Source: JARYLZ01 sp964388275 (lineage in GTDB: Bacteria > Bacteroidota > Ignavibacteria > SZUA-365). From it: a stretch of 64,000 nucleotides of DNA. A program made the position numbers and the translations under genes. The DNA is taken from contig CAYLZD010000002.1 in the NCBI GenBank assembly GCA_964388275.1, forward strand, positions 62,001-126,000, given 5' to 3'. Below the pieces are notes generated by a model. That model was given only the letters and a program-made list of their open reading frames with translations. It searched no databases and was not told the DNA's origin. Of the stretch, positions 1 to 9,132 are shown piece after piece (position 1 is the stretch's first letter; every line of letters begins with the position of its first letter).

Positions 1-1125
1 TTTCAGGAAAAGCACGGAATCATCGGGAGAACCCTCGAGATGCAGAAACTCGTGGACACGGTGATTCAGGTTGCGCCCACCGACATAACCGTTCTGATAA
101 CGGGTGAAAGCGGGACCGGCAAAGAAGTCATAGCGAAGGCGATCTACAGCTCGGGAGCGAGGGCGGGCAAACGCTTCGTGGCCGTGAATTGCGGCGCGAT
201 TCCGGAAGGCATACTCGAGAGCGAACTCTTCGGACACGAGAAAGGCGCCTTTACCGGAGCGATCGAAACGCGGAAAGGATATTTTGAACTTGCGAACGGC
301 GGCACCGTGTTTCTGGACGAGATCGGTGAAACCCCTCTGATGACACAGGTCAAGCTTCTGCGGGTTCTGGAAACCGGGGAGTTCATGCGAGTCGGTTCCT
401 CCGAGCAAAGACACACTGACGTCCGAATCATCGCCGCCACAAACAAGGATCTCGAGCGCGAAGTGGAGCAGCGGCGATTCAGACAGGACCTCTATTACCG
501 GCTGCGTTCCGTGAACATCCGGATACCGCCTCTGCGCGAACGGCGCGCCGACATACCGCTGTTCATCGACAGATTCCTGGAGGAAGCTCTGGAAAGGGAT
601 CCGACGAACCGGTTTCAGTTGACGGAGCACGCCAGGAAAGCTCTGCAGGATTATCCCTGGCCGGGAAACGTGCGCGAACTCCGGCACCTCATCGACAGTC
701 TCTTCGTCCTGGAACGGGATAAAACCGTGGATTACGAGATACTTGCCGAACATCTCCCCGGAAGCGAAACGCCGGTCAACAATCCCTTCCTCCCGGTGCC
801 GGCCGGAAAGAGTCCCGATCAGGCGGAGCGAGAGCTCATTTTCAGGGCCCTCTGGGAGTTGCGCGGCAGCGTGGAGGAGATCAAGCATACACTCAACATG
901 CTGGCCGCGCAGGCAATGCAGGAACTGGCCGCTTTGCCGCGAAATTCCGAAAGCTCATCAATTGAAAAGGAACGCGAAGATCTGACGACGCTTCGCGAGA
1001 TGGAACGCGCCTTTATCGAACGCGTTCTCGAGCGCTGCGGCGGAAACCGCCGCCGCGCCGCGCGCATACTCGACATAAGCGAACGCACCCTGTACCGGAA
1101 AATCAGAGACTTCGGGTTGATATGA
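1..1125 (+). CDS. Sigma-54-dependent Fis-family transcriptional regulator (5' partial)
   Basis: The reading frame is open from base 1, so the N-terminus lies upstream of the window; the first Met inside is at base 40. Counted from that Met, the AAA+ domain shows Walker A GESGTGKE (about 22-29), the sigma-54-contacting GAFTGA loop (69-74) and Walker B ending in LDE (about 92-94). An R-finger region and the PWPGNVREL block follow. The C-terminus is a Fis-type helix-turn-helix (RRRAARILDISERTLYRKI). The protein would hydrolyse ATP to open sigma-54 RNA polymerase complexes. Whether it carries an N-terminal receiver or other sensor cannot be seen. Its stop overlaps the lptE start by 4 bases (ATGA), so the two are probably translated together. 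Family is certain; target genes are unknown. Confidence 0.95.
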   Translation, partial: FQEKHGIIGRTLEMQKLVDTVIQVAPTDITVLITGESGTGKEVIAKAIYSSGARAGKRFVAVNCGAIPEGILESELFGHEKGAFTGAIETRKGYFELANGGTVFLDEIGETPLMTQVKLLRVLETGEFMRVGSSEQRHTDVRIIAATNKDLEREVEQRRFRQDLYYRLRSVNIRIPPLRERRADIPLFIDRFLEEALERDPTNRFQLTEHARKALQDYPWPGNVRELRHLIDSLFVLERDKTVDYEILAEHLPGSETPVNNPFLPVPAGKSPDQAERELIFRALWELRGSVEEIKHTLNMLAAQAMQELAALPRNSESSSIEKEREDLTTLREMERAFIERVLERCGGNRRRAARILDISERTLYRKIRDFGLI

Positions 1126-1643
1126 CACACTTGTTTCCTGTGAGGATTTCCTTGTATTTTTGCTTTGCTATGATAAGCTGTTCTTCGCTTATCAGTTGCT
1201 ACTCGTTCACAGGAGCCTCCGTCCCGCCACATTGGACTTCGATCGCAATCCCGATATTCGACGATGAGAGCGGCTACGGCCAGCCATCACTGCGCGAAGA
1301 AATCACAAATATGCTCATCGAGAAGTTCCAAAGGGACAACACACTGCCGTTGCGCGACCGCTCGACGGCGAGTATTGAGATGTTGGGAGTTGTCACGGCT
1401 GTGGAAGCCGATCAGCCGATAGCCGTAACACAGGGCACACAGGCCGCCCGCTTGCAGGTTACGCTTCGAGTCGCCGTTACACTGATGGACAACACAAGGA
1501 AGACGCAGGCGTGGAAAAAGACCTTCAACGCCACAGGCGATTACTCCCCCGGCGGAGGCAGAGAGGAACGCGAAACAGGGCTCCGGAAAGCGGTCGAAAA
1601 ACTGACTGACGACATTTTGCTGGAAACCATATCAGCATGGTAA
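1122..1643 (+). CDS. lptE: LPS-assembly lipoprotein LptE
   Basis: A 173-residue lipoprotein. The N-terminal hydrophobic stretch ends in lipobox LISC (acylated Cys about 26), followed by CYSFTGAS and the SIAIPIFDDESGYGQPSLRE block typical of LptE-like proteins of the Bacteroidota/Chlorobi group. LptE plugs the LptD barrel in the outer membrane and helps deliver lipopolysaccharide to the cell surface. The C-terminal half alternates predicted strands and ends in an amphipathic helix (RKAVEKLTDDILLETI). The start is set by the ATGA overlap with the sigma-54 regulator. An earlier Cys at residue 20 (MISC) is a less likely acylation site. The link between an enhancer-binding regulator and lptE suggests envelope control, but no sigma-54 promoter was identified here. 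Confidence 0.85.
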   Translation: MTHLFPVRISLYFCFAMISCSSLISCYSFTGASVPPHWTSIAIPIFDDESGYGQPSLREEITNMLIEKFQRDNTLPLRDRSTASIEMLGVVTAVEADQPIAVTQGTQAARLQVTLRVAVTLMDNTRKTQAWKKTFNATGDYSPGGGREERETGLRKAVEKLTDDILLETISAW

Positions 1644-1689
1644 ATTTGTATTTCATTTCCCGAAACGGCACAAGGCGCAGACCGGAATT

Positions 1690-3153
1690 ATGGAACATCT
1701 GATACTGGGTGCGTACTTCTTCTCACTTTCCGTAATCCTGCTGTTCGGGTCCCACGGATTCGTGATGATCTACTATTACTTCAAGAACAGGGATAAAAGG
1801 CCTGAGCGGGCGGCGGCAGCCGACAAACTCCCTGTGGTGACGGTGCAGCTGCCGCTCTACAACGAGTTGTACGTTGTGGAACGTCTGATAGACGCGGTCT
1901 GCCGGCTCGAATACCCGAAAGAGCTGCTTGAAATCCAGGTGCTTGACGACTCCACCGATGAGACGGTGGAACTCACCGCGGAGATCGTCCGCCGAAAACA
2001 GGCGGAGGGCTTCGATATTTCACAGATACGCCGCAGCGACCGTGTCGGATTCAAGGCGGGGGCTCTGCGTCACGGACTCACCACGGCCAAGGGCGAGTAC
2101 ATCGCGATATTCGACGCGGATTTCGTTCCGACATCCGATTTCCTGACCGAAACCCTCAGCTACTTCATCCACGACCGCATCGGCATGGTGCAGTCGCGCT
2201 GGGAACATCTCAACACCGAATACTCCCTGCTGACCCGCGCGCAGGCCATCGCCCTCGACGGACATTTCGTCATTGAGCAGCAAGTGCGCAACAAGGCAGG
2301 CTTCTTCATCAACTTCAACGGCACCGCCGGCATTTGGCGCCGCAGTTGCATCGAAGACGCGGGCAACTGGCAGGACGACACGCTGACCGAAGACCTGGAT
2401 CTGAGTTACCGGGCCCAGTTGAAAGGTTGGAAGTTCGTTTTCCTGAACGACTTCACATCTCCCGCCGAATTGCCGTCCGAAATAAACGCCCTGAAATCGC
2501 AGCAGTTCAGGTGGACCAAGGGCGCAATCGAGACATCGAGGAAAATTCTCCCGATGGTCTGGAGAGCCAAACTGCCTCTGAAAGTAAAACTGCAGTCGAC
2601 CATTCACCTGACCAACAATCTGGTCTTTCCGTTCATCCTACTCACAGGCCTGCTTAACGTGCCATTGATTTTCATAAAGCAGACAGGCACGCACGACACC
2701 TTCTTCGCCTTCATGTCGATTTTCGTGCTGGCTTTCATCAGCTCGTTCCTTATGTATTTCTATTCGCAGAAGGACGTGCACGAGGATTGGAAGAAGAGAA
2801 TCTTCCTGTTCCCGCTTTTCATGGCCGGGAGCATGGGTTTTGCAGTGAACAACACGCGCGCCGTCCTCGAAGGACTGTTGAGGCGAAAAAGTCCTTTTGT
2901 GAGAACCCCGAAATACAGGATAGAATCCGGCGTGGACAGCTGGAAGCGAAAAAAGTACTCCGCAGCCAAAAAGGTCTTTACACCCGCCGTTCTTCTGGAG
3001 TTGCTTCTGGCGTGCTACTGCCTGGTAGGGGTCTCGGCTTCGATCTATTTTCTGGAAATCGCAGCTCTTCCGTTTCAGCTTCTTTTCTGCCTTGGATTCG
3101 GGATGGTCGGATTTCTTTCAATCAGACACGCACTGCACGCCCGCGGCGCCTGA
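1690..3153 (+). CDS. Membrane glycosyltransferase family 2 (cellulose synthase-like)
   Basis: A 487-residue processive-type GT2 enzyme. An N-terminal membrane helix (about 5-27) is followed by the GT-A catalytic domain: VLDDSTD (D86/D87), DADF (D142 and D144, metal and nucleotide-sugar binding), TEDLD (233-237, catalytic base region) and QQFRW (271-275, the Q-x-x-R-W acceptor motif). At least four more hydrophobic segments follow (about 310-330, 340-360, 372-390, 440-480), which would form the translocation channel. The architecture matches bacterial relatives of mannan/glucan synthases and ceramide glucosyltransferase-like enzymes; there is no PilZ domain. It lies 46 bases after lptE and its stop overlaps the TPR gene start. 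Polymer or lipid product unknown; substrate assignment would be a guess. Confidence 0.85.
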   Translation: MEHLILGAYFFSLSVILLFGSHGFVMIYYYFKNRDKRPERAAAADKLPVVTVQLPLYNELYVVERLIDAVCRLEYPKELLEIQVLDDSTDETVELTAEIVRRKQAEGFDISQIRRSDRVGFKAGALRHGLTTAKGEYIAIFDADFVPTSDFLTETLSYFIHDRIGMVQSRWEHLNTEYSLLTRAQAIALDGHFVIEQQVRNKAGFFINFNGTAGIWRRSCIEDAGNWQDDTLTEDLDLSYRAQLKGWKFVFLNDFTSPAELPSEINALKSQQFRWTKGAIETSRKILPMVWRAKLPLKVKLQSTIHLTNNLVFPFILLTGLLNVPLIFIKQTGTHDTFFAFMSIFVLAFISSFLMYFYSQKDVHEDWKKRIFLFPLFMAGSMGFAVNNTRAVLEGLLRRKSPFVRTPKYRIESGVDSWKRKKYSAAKKVFTPAVLLELLLACYCLVGVSASIYFLEIAALPFQLLFCLGFGMVGFLSIRHALHARGA

Positions 3154-3974
3154 TGAACCCGTCTCGAGCCCCATTGACGGATGAACAGTTGCTGAAATAT
3201 GCCGCCCATGCGGAACGGCATCCGGATTCTCCCGTCTTCGCCCTGCTAGCTGACAGAAAACTTCAGGACGGGCGGCTCGACGAAGCCCTGCGCATAGTCG
3301 AGGCGGGCGTATCGAGACATCCGGCCTTCGTGGCCGGCCTGCTGCTGCAGGCGAAGATCCATTCACGACTGCGCAGATACAGCGACGCGAGGGAAGCGCT
3401 GAAGGCAGCCGAGAGAATCTCGCCGGATTGCGCGGGGATGTTGCTGCTGAAATCCGCTGTTGCACAACTGGAACTCTCGCACCCGCCCGAGCCAAATATA
3501 GCGCCGGCGGCTTGCGAACCCGTCGCGACGGAACTTCCCCGATCCGACGGAAAGAAACAACGGGCCAGCAGGCGCCACGATCTTCTGCCGGACTTCAGCC
3601 TGTCCGCCGCGGTATCTCCCGATGTCGAGGAAGAGGGCCCCGCGAAATTCGCCGATGCGGCCGACTTCGCCGGTGCTTCGGAGTTACGCGAAGAGAATGA
3701 GCTGGAGCGCCTGGCTCGAATCCTGGACACCGCGCGCATCCCGACAGCGCCGGACCCCGCCGAAGCGTATCAGACGACAGAAGCGGATCCGGAGGTGAAC
3801 CTGCAACAGCGCCCGGCAACGGAAACCCTGGCCGAGATCTATGCCGGGCAGGGAAGAATCGATGAAGCCGTGGACATGCTTCTCACGATCTGCGTGCATC
3901 ATCCCGAGCGTAAGGACCGCCTGATCAAAAGAATCGCCGAACTCCGCCGACAGCTCGACGCCGAACACGATTGA
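3153..3974 (+). CDS. Tetratricopeptide repeat protein
   Basis: A 273-residue protein with no signal peptide. The start chosen is the ATG overlapping the stop of the glycosyltransferase (TGATG); the frame stays open further upstream, but only inside the glycosyltransferase gene. Two to three TPR-like helix pairs cover about residues 10-110 (HPDSPVFALLADRKLQDGRL..., HPAFVAGLLLQAKI...). A low-complexity acidic/proline linker follows, and one more TPR-like pair lies near the C-terminus (ETLAEIYAGQGRIDEAVDML). Such proteins are scaffolds; the position suggests a role with the glycosyltransferase or envelope assembly. Function is otherwise unknown. Translational coupling to its neighbour is likely from the overlap. 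Confidence 0.75.
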   Translation: MNPSRAPLTDEQLLKYAAHAERHPDSPVFALLADRKLQDGRLDEALRIVEAGVSRHPAFVAGLLLQAKIHSRLRRYSDAREALKAAERISPDCAGMLLLKSAVAQLELSHPPEPNIAPAACEPVATELPRSDGKKQRASRRHDLLPDFSLSAAVSPDVEEEGPAKFADAADFAGASELREENELERLARILDTARIPTAPDPAEAYQTTEADPEVNLQQRPATETLAEIYAGQGRIDEAVDMLLTICVHHPERKDRLIKRIAELRRQLDAEHD

Positions 3975-4031
3975 CGGGCTCCAGCGGGATGCGCGCCCGG
4001 CCAGGCCGCCGGAGCGGATCAGGCCCAGCGG

Positions 4032-6137
4032 TCAGGGCTTGAATACTTCGTCCTTCACTCCGGTGTTTTGCCTTATGCTCGTAGCTTTTACCGTCATGAT
4101 GGTCGCTCCTGCTTCCACTCTCATTGTATGCGGTGTCTGCACGCCGTCGACCGGTTTGTAATCCTCGTAGTACACGGTAGCCGTCACATCCCCCTGCGGG
4201 GTGTTCTGTGACGATTCCTCGCCTGCGATCAGGTAGGTATCGGCATCCACCAGCATCACGCTGCTGCCGTGTTTCTTTTCTATTTCCAGCACATACACCT
4301 TTCTTCCGTCCATCTTGCGCGAAGATTTGACACGGGCCTTGTACCCTAACTGTTCCATGCGGAGAATGTCGTTGAACTGATCCTTCTCGAGTTCCTGAGC
4401 GAGTTCCTCGCCTTCCAGAACCACGGGCCCCGTCTGCATCGGATTCGTCGAGATCACATTCTCCCCGTCGTTCCATTTTTCCTGCAACATTTTCTGGCCC
4501 ATGTAGAGGAGTGAAACCAACTGATAATTCTTGTTAGGCAGCTTTTTTATATCGAGGATCGTTCCCGGAATCTCCTGCCCGCCGATCGAGAGGATGACGT
4601 CGCCCTCGAGAGTGCGATCCGCGACCGCAGCGAGCTTCTCACGGCCTCCTAGGGCGTGTATCATTTTTCCGATCAGGGCGGGAGCGTCGATGTCCGCCGC
4701 GGATGGTTCGGCGCCTTCGAGCCTCTTCATATCCGTGTCATACATGTGCACGTGTCCGAACTTCTTCAGCGCCTCGTATATCGAGGCCGCGTCCCCGACG
4801 GCCGTCACGGCCAGATTGTCCGGCGGAAGATACATTCGAGCCAGACGCATGATGTCATCGGGTTTTGTAGAAGCGATATTGGATACGTAAGTCCGGTAAT
4901 AATCTTTCGGCAGTCCGTAGAGATCTATCTCCTGCACCCTGACGGCGGTGGTCGCCGGATTCTCGAGACTCAAGAGAAACGTGCCGGCCAGATACTGCTT
5001 ATGCATCTCCAGTTCGTCCGAGGGGACACGCTCCTCGTTCACACGCCTGATCTCCGACAGAATTTCCCTGACGGCGGAGTCGGTGGCGACACGCCGCACT
5101 TCGGCGCTCGCCGTCCAGATGCCGGCCTGCCGCCTGCCGTCCATGCTGCTGTACGCGCCGTAGGTGAATCCGTGCTTCTCGCGAAGGTTGTTGTACAGGC
5201 GTCCGCTGGATCCGCCGCCCAAAATGGAATTCAGAATGCTGAATTTCGTCCAGTCGGGATTGTTGCGTTTCATGCCCGTTGCGACGATGCTCAAAGCGGT
5301 TTGGGTCTGTGACGACCCAAGGTCAGTCAAATGGACCGATATGCCGCGAATCGGTTTCGCCTCGGGAAATATGGGATTGGCGGTCTCCCCTTTCTTCCAG
5401 GACCCGAAGTACCGTTTGATCTCCCGAGCCGCTTCGTCCGGTTTGATGTCGCCGATGACGGCGAGGCTTGCGTTATTGGGGATGAAAAATCTGCGGTGAA
5501 ATGCTACGATATCATCACGGGTAATGGATTTGACCCCCGCTTCGGTGCCGAAATTCGAATACGGATGATCGTTGAATCCGACCGTAATTTCGAGCCGTGT
5601 CGATATTTCGCCCGGCGACTTCTTTTCAACAGCCAGACCCGACAAGGTCTGTTTGCGGGCTTTCTCCAGTTCGACTTCCGGAAAAACCGGATTGAAGACC
5701 GCATCGGTCATAAGCCGGAGCAAAACCGGCATATGCTTCTTGAGCCCCGAGCCGGAAACGGACATCGCGTCATCGGCAGCGGAGGCGCTGATGGAGAGCC
5801 CGTGCATGTCGGCTTCAGCGGCGAATTCCTCGGCGCTGCGTGTCGCCGTGCCCTGCGTCAAAAGGCCGGTTACAAAGTACGCTATGCCGCTTTTTTCCCG
5901 GCCGTCGAATTCCGACCCCGACTTTATCAGCAGGCGGAGTGTGACGACCGGCTGAGCGCGATCTTCTATAACGATCAGTTTGAGTCCGTTCTCGAGAGTC
6001 GACTCGTGATAGGCGGGGAACGAAACGGCCGGGACCGGTCCGGGCGCCGGTTTCTTCGATCTGTCCGGTTGAGTGTGTGCAACTGCGCCGATCAGGACAA
6101 GACCGGCCGCAAACAGTGCTGCGCTATGCTTGATCAT
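4032..6137 (-). CDS. M16 peptidase-like protein without zinc site, with C-terminal LolA-like domain
   Basis: A 701-residue secreted protein (signal sequence about 1-22). The first ~450 residues have the M16 (pitrilysin/insulinase) fold: NGLKLIV near 50, the GGGSSGRLYNNLRE block, and FNPVFPEVELEKARK. However, the HxxEH zinc motif is replaced: AYFVTGLL at about 86-93 aligns with AHFFEHLM of the partner gene, giving Y, T and G in place of H, E and H. It should be the non-catalytic half of a two-subunit M16 protease, as known for PqqG/PqqF-like and mitochondrial processing peptidase pairs. About 490-701 form an added beta-rich domain (GGREKLAAVADRTLEGDV...) resembling outer-membrane lipoprotein-sorting (LolA-like) domains. 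It lies 25 bases downstream of the catalytic partner. Confidence 0.85.
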   Translation of the reverse strand: MIKHSAALFAAGLVLIGAVAHTQPDRSKKPAPGPVPAVSFPAYHESTLENGLKLIVIEDRAQPVVTLRLLIKSGSEFDGREKSGIAYFVTGLLTQGTATRSAEEFAAEADMHGLSISASAADDAMSVSGSGLKKHMPVLLRLMTDAVFNPVFPEVELEKARKQTLSGLAVEKKSPGEISTRLEITVGFNDHPYSNFGTEAGVKSITRDDIVAFHRRFFIPNNASLAVIGDIKPDEAAREIKRYFGSWKKGETANPIFPEAKPIRGISVHLTDLGSSQTQTALSIVATGMKRNNPDWTKFSILNSILGGGSSGRLYNNLREKHGFTYGAYSSMDGRRQAGIWTASAEVRRVATDSAVREILSEIRRVNEERVPSDELEMHKQYLAGTFLLSLENPATTAVRVQEIDLYGLPKDYYRTYVSNIASTKPDDIMRLARMYLPPDNLAVTAVGDAASIYEALKKFGHVHMYDTDMKRLEGAEPSAADIDAPALIGKMIHALGGREKLAAVADRTLEGDVILSIGGQEIPGTILDIKKLPNKNYQLVSLLYMGQKMLQEKWNDGENVISTNPMQTGPVVLEGEELAQELEKDQFNDILRMEQLGYKARVKSSRKMDGRKVYVLEIEKKHGSSVMLVDADTYLIAGEESSQNTPQGDVTATVYYEDYKPVDGVQTPHTMRVEAGATIMTVKATSIRQNTGVKDEVFKP

Positions 6138-6162
6138 GATTTCGAATCCCCGATTTTTCCTT

Positions 6163-7494
6163 TTACTTGACCGGCTGATCCATCACCACATACTCGATGG
6201 TATTGCGCCTTTGCGGCTTCAGATAGGCGCCGGCGACCCGGCGGACGTCCTCGCGGGCTACCGACATGAATTTCCCGAATTCCTCGTTGACGAGGTTTGT
6301 ATTGCCGTGAAAGAGCGAATAATAAGCGAGCGAGGAGAGTTTGCCGTCGAGTGATCTCAGCCCTTGCACGAATTGTGTCTCCTTGGTGTTTCGCAGTTTT
6401 GTGAATTCCTGCTCGGATATGCCGTCGGCCTGCAGGCGAGTGATTTCCTGATGCATGGCATCCCGCACCGAGTCGAGACTCACGCCGCGGTTGGCAATCA
6501 CAAAGAAGGCGAACAGCCCGGCCATGTCCAGCGAGAAGGGAAATCCCCCGGCCATGATCGCGGTCTGGTCCTTGTCGACCAGTCGTTTATAGAGGCGTGA
6601 ACTGCGTCCGGTGGAAAGTGCAGCGCTCAGGAATTCCAGCGCATAGGCATCGGGATGCCTCTGGTCGACCGTGACGTAGGATTCGATCAGAGCGGGGAGC
6701 GGGGTGACGGATTCCTCCACTTTCAGAGTGCGGGGTTCCGTTTGCTCCGGAATCGTGAACTTCACCGCTGGGGGCGCCGGTCCCGCCGGTATGGATCCGA
6801 AGTATTGATCTATCCATTTCTTTGTCTGCTTCACGTCGATGTCTCCTCCGACCGCGAGGCATGCGTTGTTCGGCAGGTAGTATTTGCCGTGGAACTCCAG
6901 AAACTCGTCACGGGAGGCCCTGTTGATATCCTCGGGATCGCCGATGGGCGTCCATTCGTAGGGCGTGCCCATGAAGGTCTGGTGAAATAGATGTTCCGAG
7001 ATGCTTGCGAAAGGTTTGCCTTCGAAGCGCTGCTTGAGTTCCTCCTTGACCACTTTGCGCTGCGTCTCGATTCCTATGGAATCGATGGCAAGCGACATCA
7101 TCCTGTCCGACTCGATCCACAGCGCCAGCTCGAGCTGGTTGGCCGGCACTTTGAAGAAGTAATCCGTCCGGTCATTTCCGGTTGATGCATTGTTGAGACC
7201 GCCGGCGCTGGAAATCAGTTTGTCGATTTCGCCTCTTTTAATGTTTTCCGAACCCTCGAACATAAGATGCTCGAAAAAATGTGCGAAACCGGTCCGTCCC
7301 GCGACCTCATCCTTCGAGCCGACGCGGTACAGCATGTAGGTCATGGCCGTAGGCGCCGTGCGATCCACGTGAAGTATTACCGTGAGGCCGTTGCTCAGCT
7401 TGTACTCCTCGAAGGCAATCGGCTTGAAATCCTGCGCGGCGGAAGACGCCGCCAGCAGCACGAGAAGAAGCAAAGTAGATTTGATCGGCTTCAT
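6163..7494 (-). CDS. M16 family zinc metallopeptidase (catalytic subunit)
   Basis: A 443-residue secreted protein with a signal peptide (about 1-20, cleavage after SSAA). The inverted zinc motif HFFEH (H72, E75, H76) is intact, and the distal glutamate ligand falls in KEELKQ about 76 residues later (E151/E152). The C-terminal half has the second M16 domain with the TGRSSRLYKRLVDK block. Periplasmic M16 enzymes degrade or process peptides inside a closed clamshell. The next gene downstream, 25 bases away on the same strand, encodes an M16 protein lacking these residues, so a catalytic/non-catalytic heterodimer is likely. Substrate unknown. Length matches a single M16 subunit. Confidence 0.92.
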   Translation of the reverse strand: MKPIKSTLLLLVLLAASSAAQDFKPIAFEEYKLSNGLTVILHVDRTAPTAMTYMLYRVGSKDEVAGRTGFAHFFEHLMFEGSENIKRGEIDKLISSAGGLNNASTGNDRTDYFFKVPANQLELALWIESDRMMSLAIDSIGIETQRKVVKEELKQRFEGKPFASISEHLFHQTFMGTPYEWTPIGDPEDINRASRDEFLEFHGKYYLPNNACLAVGGDIDVKQTKKWIDQYFGSIPAGPAPPAVKFTIPEQTEPRTLKVEESVTPLPALIESYVTVDQRHPDAYALEFLSAALSTGRSSRLYKRLVDKDQTAIMAGGFPFSLDMAGLFAFFVIANRGVSLDSVRDAMHQEITRLQADGISEQEFTKLRNTKETQFVQGLRSLDGKLSSLAYYSLFHGNTNLVNEEFGKFMSVAREDVRRVAGAYLKPQRRNTIEYVVMDQPVK

Positions 7495-7517
7495 GTATGC
7501 ATGTCCTGTAACGTTGA

Positions 7518-8195
7518 TTATTCTGATTTTCCGTTTGCGGTTTCCGGCGATGCCAAGGCGAGCATCGGCAGATCGAGGAGCATCCGCGCCTCATGTATGA
7601 TGGTGTGAGCGGCGCGAAGATGCTCCGCGGACAAAGTGGTTTCCACTGCCACGCAGGTCATCCCGGCGTTCAGGGCCGACAGTATTCCGAGCGGCGCGTT
7701 TTCAACCACCAGGCACTGCGGCGGCGGGACATGCAGCCGCTCCGCAGCCGCCAGATACGGTTCGGGCGCGGGTTTGGCGCGCCGGACTTCGTCGCCTGTT
7801 ATTATGAAATCGAAATACTCCCGCATGGATTCATCCAGGGATTTCTCCATGTTTCCGCGCGCAGAAGCCGTGACGAGAGCCGTGCGGAAGCCGCGCGATT
7901 TCAGGGTTCCGATTGTGGAAAATATATCCGGGAAGTACTTGATCTTTACGATGCTTCTGTAATACTCGCGTTTGCGCTCGATGAATTCCGCATGGCGCTC
8001 CTCATCCAATTCAACCCCGGCTTCGCGCAGGAAAAGCGGGAGGATTTCCCTGGAGGCGCGGCCTTCGTGCAGCAGGACGGATTCTTTTGAGACCGATCCA
8101 CCCAGCTCGCGGAACATATGATCCCACGCGAGATAGTGATAGTGGATGGTATCGACGACGACGCCGTCCAGGTCGAACAATACGGCGCGTATCAT
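7518..8195 (-). CDS. HAD-family hydrolase, beta-phosphoglucomutase-like
   Basis: A 225-residue HAD phosphatase. Motif I is FDLDGVVVDT (nucleophile D8, acid D10), motif II lies in LVTASARG, motif III at the KPAPEPYL lysine, and motif IV around VVENAPLGI. A helical cap lies between motif I and II (about 15-85), placing it in subclass I with beta-phosphoglucomutase, phosphoglycolate phosphatase and similar sugar-phosphate enzymes. The frame is open far upstream, but the start was set at MIRAVLFD because HAD proteins begin just before motif I; the upstream extension overlaps another gene. Motif IV has ENAPLG rather than the usual EDSxxG, so one acidic metal ligand position deserves care. Exact substrate cannot be told. 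Confidence 0.85.
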   Translation of the reverse strand: MIRAVLFDLDGVVVDTIHYHYLAWDHMFRELGGSVSKESVLLHEGRASREILPLFLREAGVELDEERHAEFIERKREYYRSIVKIKYFPDIFSTIGTLKSRGFRTALVTASARGNMEKSLDESMREYFDFIITGDEVRRAKPAPEPYLAAAERLHVPPPQCLVVENAPLGILSALNAGMTCVAVETTLSAEHLRAAHTIIHEARMLLDLPMLALASPETANGKSE

Positions 8196-8299
8196 GCGGC
8201 GTCGTGATGAACTTCTATTCGGTCGGAGCGAAACATTATGAAAGATAAGCATTTTGGATCTGCGTCTCCTCCCGATGCGGACGAGCGGGAGACGTCTCG

Positions 8300-8941
8300 C
8301 TAAACCGGGGGCAACAATGCTTGAACATACGAAAACCACGCAAAAAGTTGCGCCGTGGTCAGGACCACGCCGGCAGCGGCGCCTGCGATAACCTGGGCCA
8401 GAGTATGTGCACGGAGGCGCACCCGCGCCCAGCCGAGCAAGACGGCGAGCGGCATGCCCGCGAGCATCCAGAAGCCGGTCGGGACAACAAGCGCGGTCAG
8501 CGGACCGGTCAATCCCATCATATGTGCGCTGATTTTCCAGAATCTGTTGATAAGCGCAAGTATAAGAGTGTTGGATGCGTAGCACCACATCAGCGCGAGC
8601 GTCCAGTCCGGACTGCGGAGCAGATACAGGATCGCCAATCCGACAGCTGAGAGCGCGGCGGAGATAAGATAGGGGCCGGTGCGCTGAAGGCGTTCCGGGA
8701 CGTCGTAATCGGCAACGCGGCCTTTCCGCTTCAAATAAAGGACATACGCAATTTGAATACCGCCCGAGAACATGATTGCCGAAAGAAGCCCAAGTGCGCG
8801 AAGCGATGGTGCGCGATCCTCGGGTAGAAACGCGAGAATCGCAAACGCAATCGCCGCCGGCGCAGGAGGCGCCAGCAATATCGAAACCGATCTCGCCAGT
8901 CCCGAAGCTTCGGCATCCGATTTCCGCGAGCGAAATTTCAT
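8300..8941 (-). CDS. PAP2-like integral membrane phosphatase
   Basis: A 213-residue protein with about five to six membrane segments (near 22-40, 50-70, 92-108, 115-132, 148-170, 182-203). Phosphatidic acid phosphatase type 2 motifs are recognisable in weakened form: R87 in RTGP, SAH at 138-140 (motif 2) and R173...H179 followed by TLAQVIAG (motif 3). The Asp common after the motif-3 histidine is replaced by Gln, a form I recall from a PAP2-related branch. These proteins dephosphorylate lipid phosphates such as undecaprenyl diphosphate or phosphatidate on the outer face of the inner membrane. It sits 104 bases upstream of the HAD gene on the same strand. Substrate unknown. Confidence 0.7.
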   Translation of the reverse strand: MKFRSRKSDAEASGLARSVSILLAPPAPAAIAFAILAFLPEDRAPSLRALGLLSAIMFSGGIQIAYVLYLKRKGRVADYDVPERLQRTGPYLISAALSAVGLAILYLLRSPDWTLALMWCYASNTLILALINRFWKISAHMMGLTGPLTALVVPTGFWMLAGMPLAVLLGWARVRLRAHTLAQVIAGAAAGVVLTTAQLFAWFSYVQALLPPV

Positions 8942-9102
8942 TGTGATGCGCCGTCGGCCAGGGGAATCGCAATCGCGGCGGAACCGGTTCTATTCGTTTT
9001 CTTCATTCCGTAAAATAAGGTTTCAAATGAATAATCGCGCCTTCCGAGCAGGATCTGCGGCTTGTTTTCAGACCAATCGCGAAAGTATTCACAATGCGGC
9101 AC

Positions 9103-9132
9103 TTGACAAGAAATGCTTCCCGATGGTATTTT
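9103..9132 (+). promoter_or_regulatory. Candidate promoter of the porin gene
   Basis: TTGACA (9103-9108) is followed after 18 bases by TATTTT (9127-9132), in an AT-rich stretch 66 bases before the porin start. TACCTTTG at 9132-9139 also fits the TAnnTTTG -7 element described for Bacteroidota sigma factors. Found by eye only; a similar TTGCAC-17-TATTTT arrangement occurs at 63168. Confidence 0.4.

Noticed and set aside
5331..6170. 279-codon open frame on the plus strand
   Set aside because: Antisense to the M16-like gene and without domain signature.
8196..8972. N-terminal extension of the HAD protein
   Set aside because: It overlaps the PAP2-like gene antisense or out of frame and precedes the natural start of HAD motif I.
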